Shown here: piece by piece, positions 1 to 11,500 of the stretch
Layout of the letters: each line of letters opens with the position of its first letter
How positions within the stretch are numbered: position 1 is the first letter of the stretch
Assembly: GCA_009193035.1 (NCBI GenBank)
Contig: SWDT01000001.1
Coordinates: 744,001 to 808,000 of the forward strand
Length of the DNA stretch: 64,000 nucleotides
From: Halicephalobus mephisto
Taxonomy: Eukaryota > Nematoda > Chromadorea > Rhabditida > Panagrolaimidae
Direction: 5' to 3'
Position numbers and translations under genes: made by a program
Notes under the pieces: model-generated
What the model was told of the DNA's origin: nothing
The model's input: the letters and a program-made list of their open reading frames with translations, nothing else
Databases searched by the model: none

Positions 1-549
1 CATAGCGATTAAAGCATTGTAACTGAACCTCGGTCGTCCATCTGAGGTTGATTCACCCTCTGGATCTGTATCAGGGAATTCTGTTGCTTCCCTGCTGATA
101 GGTCTTTTGTCCTCGCATTCAGCTTCGTCGTTAGATTGAGCCATGGAAGAGGTTGTAGAGGCAGAGGAGGAAGCAACAGATTGGGCTCCGGAGGAAACTT
201 CTGGGTCAACGTGGTCGGGTTCTTCACACAGACTTTTGTTACCCTTCTGGTCGTCAGAACCCCCTGTAAAACAATTTGAAAGTTAGCAACAAGTGGCGAG
301 ATCGTAAATCAAATGATTGACTAATGACAATAATCTCACTTGAGGGTAATAACTTTACTACCGAGAAGCTAAGGCCGCAAGACGCGCACATTGTTACGCA
401 TTTAGTTGCCAAACAAAAATTCATAATGATAAATAGCCCGGGGCCATTTGCGAGACCAAAACAACAATTAAGAATGATATAAACTCACCAACGACTTCAT
501 TCTTTATGGAATTTGAACATAAATTAGAAATACTAAACTTTGATGTCAT
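1..549 (-). CDS. Forkhead-box transcription factor, N-terminal part (runs off left edge)
   Basis: Two exons are visible on the minus strand: 549-489 (ATG at 549, 20 codons plus 1 nt) and 263-1, joined by a GTGAGT...TTTACAG intron. The spliced frame is open for 108 codons to the window edge. The product starts MTSKFSISNL, where FSISNL is an eh1-like Groucho-binding motif common at the N-terminus of Fox proteins. An acidic Ser-rich linker follows, and then RPRFSYNALIAM, the start of a forkhead DNA-binding domain (compare KPPFSYNALIMM in FoxG/Slp proteins). The rest of the domain lies outside the window. The NALI signature suggests a FoxG/Slp-like or PES-1-like factor, but the subclass cannot be settled from 12 residues. 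A TTTTAG acceptor-like site lies about 25 nt upstream of the ATG. Confidence 0.85.
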
Positions 550-584
550 CTTGAAGATCACGCTGGATTCGCTAAAATTTTAAT

Positions 585-592
585 TGTAAACA
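585..592 (+). promoter_or_regulatory. Consensus forkhead binding site upstream of the forkhead gene
   Basis: TGTAAACA, a full match to the forkhead core (RYAAAYA), lies 36 bases upstream of the ATG at 549. An eight-base match is expected by chance every few kilobases of AT-rich DNA, so autoregulation is only a suggestion. Confidence 0.3.
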
Positions 593-2483
593 TCGCAACT
601 ACAAATCGTGAGCTGAGTGATTTCGAAAATTCGCGTATAAGTGGATAATCAAATGTACAACAGTAATTTAGTTGACAATTGTTTGTTCGACAACATTAAG
701 GCAAAAACAAAATCAACGAGTTGTCGAACGACCGTAATCAGTCTGTCAGTCAATGGCACTTTCTTCAGAGATGATGTCGAACTGACATTCAACAAATTTA
801 GTGTATCATTGACTTTGCTTTGGTGGGCGTGGCTAAATCACATTGTAGTGGTTCAACTAAAGCAAAACGAACGCGTTATTGTATGCACACAGGAGCAAGG
901 GACGGCTGGCGTTTGGCTTGGCCAGACGGGCGGTCCTTTAGAATCACTAGCGAACCAATTGACGAGCGCTTCAACTAAGTGGATACAGTAGAACAAAAGA
1001 GCTTTGGACAAAAGGTGAATTGGCCCGGGGGAAAGGTGACATGTCCAAGGAATGGATCAAAAAATCAAAACCTTGCCCGATAGTCTAATATCCGGTTGAT
1101 GAATGGACACCTGTTGGAACGGAACTTACAACTATCCCTAGACAATCAAGATTAATCGGTAAACAATGAAATATCAATGGCCATGAAAAGACAATAAAAG
1201 AAAGATGAATAATCCAAGAAGACATTCTTAATCGTTTTCTAAGTCGAGGATTGAGTAAGTAGATGGTTGCCTGAGAGACGTGAGAATTGACAGGAATGGA
1301 GTAGTAATGGAAATTCATTCCATTAGATAATATACGGTAAATAAAGTTGTGCTGTCAATGAAGCTGTTAGACAATGATAAATGAGAGCTTTTCATCCATC
1401 AATTTCGACGACCAATCGCAGAGAACAAGAGTAAAGGATTTATTTCATCTGGCATTTAGCAGCTCAAAGACAAAGGTGGTCAACCACCGGCATAGTAAGA
1501 ATAAAGAGCGTTTGCTAATTTTCAGATTAGTGGATCCCAACGCGTGTGTTTTTGCGAGTCAAAGTTGGGCATCATATTTCCGGGAATAATCCACAAATTG
1601 CCTTTGAGGTGATTTCAAAGAAGCAATGGGTCAAAACAAATGCAGATTCGGCATGAATAAAAAGAACAAAAACACTAACAGAAGCGAGCTTGTTGCGCGA
1701 ACGGATTAATGGGAAATTCGTTGCCGAAATTGTTTTTCTTTTGTGGATCCGCTTGTCAAGAATTTCGCGAGGACAGTCCAGGATATTACTCAAAATCCGA
1801 GTCAAGTGGAGACTTCTGTTTTTGGACATTCTTTGTTCTTAAGTCCTAGAGTTTTCCCAAAAGCGGTTTTCTTTGAGAGGACAGGCGTCGGCAATTGTCA
1901 ACTTTCAAGTTAAAATTCCATTCAAGTGAACCCTGTTTTAGAGGTGTTAAAAACTAAATGGATGCCGCAAAGAGAAAAGGTCACGGAATATGAGGAAGAT
2001 TCAATAAAATACAATAACCATTTTCGATCATTCTAGTTATTCGACCGAACTTCCTTGAAGTAAAAAACAGAAATTTATACTTCCATAAATGTTTCGAGAC
2101 ATTGAGCAATTCTTTTTTGCCAATGACTAAAGAGTAACGGGCTTCCCATTCAATGACTCCATTGTGGGATTTATAGGAGTTGAGTAAAAAGAACCACCTC
2201 TATTGCACGAATACCATGGTGAAGATAATCTGTTTTCCCCCTTCCGGCATGAATGGATAATCCCATCAAATAATTAGCAGAACTTTGACAGCAATATTGT
2301 TTCAATTTCAATCGGAAGTAGCTCATCTGTTCGTCTTTATTGTCTGATTTACTGTAGAGAGGAGATTTTGTCGCCCCACTTAAAAATCCACTCGATTGAG
2401 CTGTCGGAATGTTCTCAGAGCAATGGGATTGCTTCGTCTCAAATTTAGTAAAACGACATCCAGTACTTTCTAAACATGGTCCA
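593..2483. other. Intergenic: forkhead 5' flank and laminin 3' flank
   Basis: No coding exon, RNA gene or clear repeat is seen. Short open frames here (for example 641-991 on the plus strand) show no domain, low complexity aside, and no splice partners. The forkhead gene is transcribed leftward and the laminin gene ends at 2545, also leftward. The stretch therefore serves as promoter for the first and downstream flank for the second. Confidence 0.6.
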
Positions 2484-2489
2484 TTTATT
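2484..2489 (-). terminator. Polyadenylation signal of the laminin gene
   Basis: AATAAA on the minus strand, 56 nt after the laminin stop codon. It is the first perfect signal downstream. Confidence 0.65.
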
Positions 2490-2544
2490 GTAGAATAGTT
2501 TCGCTACAATGGATATAAAAATAAAAATGCGGAAAACCAAAGAT

Positions 2545-5500
2545 TTAATTCAAAGGACAAGAAGTTTTGACAACATTCCCAAAGGTGTTAATCTTACTCA
2601 AATTGTACTCGACTCGATCGTTGTTCTTGGCATTGGGCAAGAAGACGAGGTTCCTCATGCATCCAATGTAAGGGCTCTTGTTGTTAATTCCACGGTGAGA
2701 TTTGTCCTTTGGAATTCCGCCAATGTAGAGAGAATCTTTGCCGATGGCATTCTTGTTTTTCTTGATGAATGTCATGCCACTTCTTTGATCGACGGACACC
2801 GTAATGATATTCTTCTTCATTGTTACCTAAACGCAAACATTTCAGTCGAATTTCCATATGAATTCCAAACCTTTATGTGATGCCAATGTCCGTCACAAAT
2901 GGCGTTAGCAACGGTGAAGGACGAAGTAACATTGTAAATACCACTACCGATGTCGACAGCAAAAACAACATGTCCATCAACGAGCTGAACGGTAGCAAAC
3001 TCGATAACTCCGACAGAGAGTAGAATTGCATCTTTGGTTCGAGGACGAATCTCCATTTCGATGGCATAGTTGTTTGTGAACTCAAATTTAGGATCCAATA
3101 TGGCATAGCCCCCATCTTTTCCAAAGTAGATCCCTGGTTCTTCTACAGCAGAACACTGAATAACTCCAATTTCACGATCAGCATTGTTGAACTTCTTGTC
3201 ATTGATCTTGAAGTCTCTCAAGCAACCGCCAAACTCGCTTCGAATTGGAAGTTCTTTTCGGAAGATCTTAGATCGAATGGGAACAGTTTCTTGAGAGACA
3301 CCTCCAATGTACACAGGAGGTTGGACTCTAATGCCTTCGAGACCGATAGATCGATTATTTGCTTCTTGAATTCCATCCACAAAAAGGGCACCAGCACTTC
3401 CTTCTCTTTCAAACCGAACTGTGTGCCAGTCATTATCAAGAATACTAGTATTACTGATCAAATGGATCTGAAATTAGGTCCATAGAGCCAAAATTAATGA
3501 ATAAAGCAACTTACATAGTTGTTTGGCTGACCGAACATGAAGTTGACATAACCTTGGTTCAGGTACAAGGTGATGAATTCAGTCTGTTTCTCATTGGAAA
3601 GGAATAAGATGAATCCGTTAGTTGCTGCAGCATGAACTTGAATGGAAAAGACGAGATTCTGATCGAGAGCACTCAAAGTACGGTCGAATTCAAGTCTTGA
3701 ACCTTTCTCAACTCCAAATCGATATCCAGTGGAATCCTCTCGTTCGCCGTAGGGTACAATCGGAAGAGCACACGATCCAGGAGGGAGAACGCTTGTGTCT
3801 TTTGGAAGTGTAATTGAAGTGGTGTCAGATTTTTCGTCGTCCAAAGAAGATGATGGTATCTTCACCTCCGACTCTTCATTGTCAGTTTCCTCCACAATAT
3901 TACTATTAGGAGTTCCCATCGTACAAGTTGTAAGTTTGACTTCACTCAAGGAATACTAAAAATTCAAACCATATCACAACAAAATTCAACGCATTAATGG
4001 TAACTCACGGATGCAAAGTTAGTCATCTTGCCATTCCAAGCCAAATCAGCTACACATCCAATAAAGCTTAAATCGTCTTCATTCTTGCCCAGTTGAATTT
4101 GCAGATTTTGACTAGGTAAGAATTCCCCGACGTCACCAACTTCCAAAGTTTTCCTCACTTTGTCATCAATAGTGACTGATAATGAACTTTCATGGCGAGA
4201 AGCAGTAAAGTAATGCCAGCCACTGTCATTAATAGTGGCTAGTGGGATTTCAAGCCGATCTTCATCCCCATTCACTTTCACTACAATGTTACCGTTCTCG
4301 TAGATAGCTTGCAGGAGGTTCTCCTAAATACAGTAGGGATTAAAGAGATTAAAAAGCCTTTACTCACATTTTCCGGCGACAAAACACTGACAATGTGTGC
4401 CGTTGTTTGCTTAGTACGGAAACGCAAAGATAGGTTAAATCTGTCCTCTGCGATCACTTGTCCAATAGACATCTTAGCTCTTTCAGAAATCATCGAAGCC
4501 ACTCTTACTAGAGTGAACGGACAAGTTGGTTGGATTCCTTTAGCAGCTTTAGCATGGTTCAAGTTAGCGTATTCCGAATCAATCTTAAGGTTCTTCAAGC
4601 AACCTCGGAATGGCTGAACACCGAACCTCCTACAACGTATTAATTTAAATTACAAGGCTAATAATCGTATATGCATACGCTTCAACTGTCTGTGGAAGAC
4701 CACCGAGATAGATGTAATCCGAGATACTCATTTCAAACATTGTTCCCGGTGATTCACCTTCAATGACATCAGTTCCATCAACTTCAAGTTTGGCTTTTCT
4801 TTCAACTCGGTTAATCTGGATAATATGCCATTTTCCATTGTTGTAATTCTCCCCTGAACTAGTCAATCTGCCGACTCCTGATCCAAGATCAAAGGAGAGA
4901 CTGACACGGCCTCCAGTTAGCTCAACAACCAGTTGATCGTGCTAAAAATGGGATTGACTCTGCAAACAAAGAAAACAATAAAACATACATCTTTGCCGAC
5001 AAAGAAGAGCAACCCATCAGGTTGATAGGTCATGAAAGAAAGCAAAATAGTTGTTCGTTTTCGAAGATTCCAAGTACCGACTCCGATTTGAAGGTACCCA
5101 TCGCCATTGAAGCTTACGGCTGTTTCCTCCCCAGCTTCGTAAGAAAATGTCGGTCGGTGAGGAGCTCCAAGGACCTGGGAAGTCTTCCTACTATTCCAGA
5201 GGCCTATGAGGATTCCGTTGACTCTTAGAGTATCAATATCTCCAGTGAATGTTCTGTCGGATATTGTTCGAGGGATACGGAAGTTGTCCGGGAATCCACC
5301 GAGGAATATACGATGGGAGTCAGAATGAAGATTCAGAACAGAGTTTCCATCTTTACTCTCAATTTGGGCTTGTTTCTCGATTTCGTCACTCAAGGGTTTC
5401 GAGATTTCAAAAACTGCATGACTACCAGCTCGGTGAATGATCATTTCTCTCCACTGATTATCGTTGATATCACTAAAGATCATCATTTTACGTATATATC

Positions 5501-8500
5501 CGGAGCCCTAGATACAAGTAAAACTTACACCGGTAAAACAGCAGAAGTTGGTCCTTTGCCTAGATCAAAAGTCAATTTTGGTCGTCTTTGGTCGATCTCA
5601 ATCGAGATAAACTCAGCATTTCCATGACGAGCTTCGTTTCCAAGATAGAACAAAGTTCCTGAAAAGTGGGTTGTGCGGAAGAAGAACCTCATATCAGTGT
5701 AGACCGAGACATCGTATTCATCTTCAGGAAGGGGAAGTTCCAAGTAACTTCGAGGTTCGAAATGAGCACTAAGCTTGATCAAGTTCGTCTTGTCACGAGC
5801 CAGGGCAATCTTTTCTCGAAGAAGACTAATCTTGTTCTTGAAATTCGAAATTCTGTTTCCATTATTACTTAGCCTTTCAGTTAGCACTTTGATTTTATCT
5901 GCAGCTTTCGGAATCTCATTAAGAGCTTCAACAAGCTGAGTATCACTGTTCAAAAGAGCTCTGTGACATTCATCGTAATCTTCGAGGAGAGACGATGTTC
6001 GGTTGCTCAGTTCCTCAATCTTTGGCTTCAGGTCCTCATTGGTTTGATCGACTTCAGACATCTTTTCATCTGCTGATTCGACTTGACTCACGATGACCTC
6101 GAATTCTTTGTTTTTATCAATGCTTTCTTGAGCATCCAGAGCAGTTGTCTTTATGTGATTCAAAGTTGCGTTTAGTTCAGCCAAACGGACTTCAACCCTA
6201 GTCTTCAATTTCTCGATTTCAGAAAGATCACCAGTTTTGATCTCAGTTACGTTTCCGGCGAGATGAGAAGATACCTCATGAAGTGTTCGAGTCTTTTCGG
6301 AGACTCCATGAGCATCATCTCCTGTGTTATGAGCAAAGTTTAGAGCTTGAGTAGTCAGGTTTCTGGCGTTGGATAAATCTGCCAACAAGTCTTCATAGAT
6401 GTGAGTAACACTGACGACAGCTGTAGATTCGAGTTGGGCAGCAGAATAGATGCCCATTAATCTCCGTCCTTTTTCCTCGATAGCATTCAATTCTTCCAGA
6501 ATTCTCTTCTTTGACTGTTCATCAATCTCACGTCGTTTCCTGCTGATTACAGGTAGAAGCGACTTTGCTTGTTCAACTGCTTTTTCAAGATTAGCCAAAT
6601 CTGTTTTGACCATTAAATTCAGGTCTTCTAGCTGGTTTCGTAGATCAGAAAGCTCTTTGTTTTTCGTTTCATGGTCTTTCAGAAGCTCTTCAACAGCAGA
6701 TTTATCTTTCTCGATTCCACTGATTAGTGCTTGTAATTGGAAGAGTGGGAGTTTGTTGATGTATTTGTTGGCTTCAGCGGAAGTCTTTTTGATTCTCCGG
6801 AGTTCATTTTCGAAGCCAGAGCTTATGTTAGACAGTCCAACCAACTTTTGTTTCAACTCCATCATTTTATCTTCTTGATCCTTGATCTTCTGCTTCCACT
6901 TCTCGAGATTGGCCAAGGAGGACTGAGCAGCAGCTGAATCATTCTTAACTTTCATGAGGTAATCATCCAATGAACTGCTCTGAAGCTTCTCCAAGATCTG
7001 TTCTGCATCTGCTAGAATAACCTCTTTGTTAGCAATTGGAGCTCTAAATTCAAAAGTCTCAATTATTCCTCTGATTCTATCAATGACCGAGTTTGTAGTT
7101 CCGATGAGATCTCTGGCATCTCTATGCAAATGATTCACCGTTTCACTGGCATTCTTAAGGGATTCAGAAATTTCGTGAACCTGTTCTTTCAATGAAGCAA
7201 CTTGATGATCAATTGAGGAACTTCCACCCAAAGCATGTTCAATCTCTGTTGTGAGCTGCTTTATTTCAGAATTTTCATCGCTGGATTCAATAATCATTTC
7301 TAGTTGAGGTGTGTACTTCTCAACGGCTTTATTGATCTTGTGAAGACGAGCACCAGTAAGAGCAACGCTTGAAACATTAGATAATGTAGTTCCAAGTGCT
7401 TCCGTTGTAATTGTCAGTCCTTCTAATTCAGCATTTAAAGCAAAGACACATTCATCACATTCTAAAAATTAAATGAGATTGAATCGTATTGTTGGAAGAA
7501 CTTACGTCTGCATCCAAGAGTGGGGATTCTTAAGTATCCATCAATACATGTATCGCAGCGGGGGCCACTGGCTCCATCTTGACAATGACATTGACCTGTG
7601 TGGATGTCACAAACAGTGCCCATCGATAAATCCGCTTCACAGTCGCACTCTAAACATAGTATGAGTATATTGCCTTTATTGAAGAACTTACTCTTGCAGC
7701 CTTGAGGTCCGTAGTTCCAGTAGCCATGCTTACAACGGTCACAACGAAGCCCATCAGCTCCAGACATACATGCACATTGACCCGTTTTCAAATCACATTG
7801 GGAATTTGAAGCAGCCAATCCACATTCGCACATTCTACATCCTTGACAAGAGTCGAATCCCCATGCATCAGGAACACATCTGTCGCAGTTTTCACCTTCA
7901 ACGAGAGGCTGACATCTGCAGTTTCCACTAATATTATCACATTCGTAACTTCCACATTGATTACAAGAGCATTCAGTACAGTTCTTGGCACTAATGGCAT
8001 CTCCATAGTACCACTGCTTACAGATTTCGCAATGGCGTCCATCAGTATTGCCTTGGCATTCAGCACAATCTCCTGTTCGAGGATTACAAGTTCCAAATTC
8101 AGTCAAATTATTGTTATTGTTGCAGAAACATGGCTCACAAGTACCAGCATGAACGAGCGGATCTCCGTAAAAGCCGACATCACAAGTCTCACACCGATCT
8201 CCCGAGAATCCAGGCTTACATTCACAGGATTGAAGAATACCAAGTTCAGAAACTTGGCAAGAAACTGCAAAGTTGTTGGTTGGAGTAGCATGGGGGCAGG
8301 CACAAGCAAGACAAGCATAGGGACTTCCAGTAGTAGCATTCCCATAGTATCCTTCAATACATCGCTCACAGTGTTCACCTTCGGTGTTGTGTTGACAATC
8401 GGTACAGATGCCAGTATTAGGATCACAGGTTCCAGAATGTCCATGACAGTTGCAAGGAACGCAAGAAGACCCTAACAAACTATCGGATTTGACTCGGTAA

Positions 8501-11500
8501 TACCCAGGAGCACAAAGTTGACAGGAGTAGCCCTGATATGGGGCTGGGCATTGGCACTGTTCTACAGATTTCGCCATAACGGGACTATCGAATTGATTTC
8601 CATTAGCTACTTCAATTTCAAACTGTTCCATGATGGCCTTGGAGGGCTTCTCATAGTATGAAGCTTTCACAGCGATTGCTTGGAGTTTTCTCAGAGTTCT
8701 CATCAATTGGGCTCTTGTGGTCGGTTCTCCAGTGGACAGAAGCCAGAACTCGGGAAGAAGCGGAACTTTGACTTCGAATCTTTCAGATGGATTAGCCGGT
8801 TGTTCTGTTGCCCAATATTCCAAGATAATATTCTCAGAAATCAGTTGAACGTCTGAACTAGCGCTGATTCTTGCAGCATCTTCACTTTTAAAACTGGCGA
8901 TGATGAAAGAGAGAGTGAGGCCGTAGCTAGTTGTGTAATCCTTATCATCCGTTTTCTGCATCAGATACACATTATCGACCATATGTTCAGGATTGGACGT
9001 GTAGGTAATAACTCCTCTGTATCCCGTAACATTGCCATTAGGATCGTCGGTACTCCAGGACTGGTCATCGAAGGTGACCATGTTGACTGGAAGAGTTGAG
9101 GAAACACACCGATCAGTGACTCCAAAGCAGAAACAATTGGAGCAGCCATCAGGATCAGAAGCTCGAAGGAAGAAAGTCCCGGCAATACAAGTATCACAAG
9201 CTACTCCTCCGACATTCTTCTTACAAATACATTGAGCAGTGTTTTCGTCACAGATAGCCTCAGTTGTGCCATCATGGTTACATTGGCAAGGATAACAGTG
9301 AGGATAGCCGTAGAAGCCAGGAAGACATCTGTCACATTGACGACCTCCGACATTAGGTTTGCAAAGACATTGTCCGTTGTCGGCATCACATCGAAGTTCT
9401 CCATTGTAGGATCCTTCTGGACGACACCCACACAATTGACAACCAATCAGAGGGTCGTATCCGAATCCATAGGAAACACAGCTGTCACAACTCTGACCTT
9501 CGACATAACGAGGGCAGTAACACTGACCAGTCTTTTCATCGCATTGGTGATGTTTACCACATTTGCATTTGATACAATTCGGGAAGTCGTAGTACCCAGG
9601 AGCACAACGGTTACAAGTCCTTCCGATAATATTCGGCTTACACTTGCATTGTCCACCATATTCCTGGCAACAGAAGTCAGTAGATCCACGATGATCGCAA
9701 TCACAAGGAAGAGCAGCCATGTTGAATTCCATCGTCAGCGAGAAAATCTTTGATTTACAATAATCGGTTACATTCTCTGGAGAATTCTCAAAGTAATTTT
9801 CCCCACATTCAGAGAAGAAACGATCAGATGTATAAAGCGGCAATGGATTTAGTAATTGTTCTCGGTAGAAGTGATAAGGAATAGCTGTGATGGAGTCGAT
9901 GTAAATTGGTCCCTTTTGGTTATTGTTGAAGTAGAAAGTTAAAGAGTACTTGTCCTCAATGAAGAACTGAGGGTCGGAGAGCTCCTTATCTAAAATAACG
10001 TTCCGGCATCCAGTAACAGTTGGACAGTAGTTAAACTTTGCATCGGCAAAGCGGTCATTTTGGACCATTATATCGATATCTAGAGGTGTGTTTTCTGGAT
10101 TGTAATAATGAACCAAGAAGACATATTGACCAGCAGTAGGAACAACTCCAGAAACCTCTAATGTACTTTGGACATTATCCAACGACATGAGCTCAATTTT
10201 GTCGGCATTGTCAATGTTGAAGGGAAGCTTATCGCCAGAGATACTATTGTTCGTGTTCTGTCCGCTTTCGGCTTCTGTGATAATCGCATTCGGTGGAGGA
10301 AGATAGTTTAATCCTTTACAAACTCCATTCAATCTGATGCAGACTTCTACTTGATGAAGAAACTCTTTGTTCCAATTCTCTTCCTTAATCAAGTTGACAG
10401 CAACAATACCGAATCGATGATTGGGCTGTACTGTCAGCGTTGCAGTTGCTTCTGGAGGACTTGCTTGAAGACCAATGAGAGCGGCTCTTCCATCGGAAGT
10501 TAATAATTCACGACAAAAGGTACTGAAGTCAGTCTTTGATATACTTAAAATTCAAATCGTGAACTTACGCATAGGGACAATGATTGATGACTACAGTACC
10601 AACAGCAGCAGTGTTGTCGCTCTGTTCAATTTGAACCTTTAACGGAGCATTATATGGCTCCAGATTGAAGTACTCGAAAACAGCGTAGTAGATCCCATCG
10701 TCAGGAACATTGAGCTTGATTTTCACAATCTTAGAGCTGTTCTCAGATTGAACAAGCATAGCTTGTCCAATGTGTTCTGGCAAATCGTCTACGCTCATGT
10801 CCGTCAACTGATTCTCGTTCCCCTTAGAATCAATTTCCTGGAAAAGATGGGGGGTTTCAGCATCTGTTCTCTGAGAAGTCGGTAACGGGGGATACAAAAG
10901 CTCGATACAAAGTTCCTCTGGATCTTGGGCGGCAAAACAAGGTCGGTATACAGTTTCTTTCAAGAGAGGAGCTTCGTAGTATTCTGCAGGTAATAAAACA
11001 ATGTAATCCTAAAATAACAGTGATGAATATCTGCCACACCTCAATTGTTGAACTAACCAAGAAGAGTCTCTTCTGTGCCTTTAAGGTGATTCTCCAACGT
11101 CCAGGATTCAACACAAAAGGCTTAGAAGTGCTGTTGACGTGAGTTGTTCGCGGTCCATCGCCAACGGGAACAATGAACGTTAAATTTTGTTGGTAATCCG
11201 CAGTAGAGGTCTCAAGTGGATTCATCGAGATGTCAATTTCAATGGGAACGGGAGTCGGATTAGCATAATGAAGAAGTAGCTTGTAGACAGATGAACGACG
11301 GATGTCCACGTCAAAGTATATTTCGTCCTGAATCGGAGAAAAGACTGTAAAGCCTCGCCAAGAGAAATTCGGGAACTGATCCGAGTCTATGGCATAACGG
11401 ACTTCTTCATTATTTGGCAGTCGGGCGTTTTCTGCTTCGTACTAAAATTACACAATTGGAAGTTCAATATTAATGAAGTAGCAAGAACAAATCGAGGAAA

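Noticed and set aside
641..991. 116-codon plus-strand ORF in the forkhead promoter region
   Set aside because: No domain, no splice context and it begins inside the likely 5' flank of the forkhead gene.
5508..5530. A 23-nt laminin intron between coiled coil and LG1
   Set aside because: A donor two bases further in and the acceptor at 5473 give a 56-nt intron and the canonical LG sequence PVDINDNQW.
7843..8475. 210-codon plus-strand ORF
   Set aside because: It is the antisense shadow of the Cys-rich laminin LE exon; the same holds for the long frames at 12645-13655, 9232-9753 and 6450-6878.
10544..10568. A 25-nt laminin intron
   Set aside because: Using the first AG gives an implausibly short intron. 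The next AG, in the same frame at 10523, gives 46 nt and a CTTCAG acceptor, so that was used.
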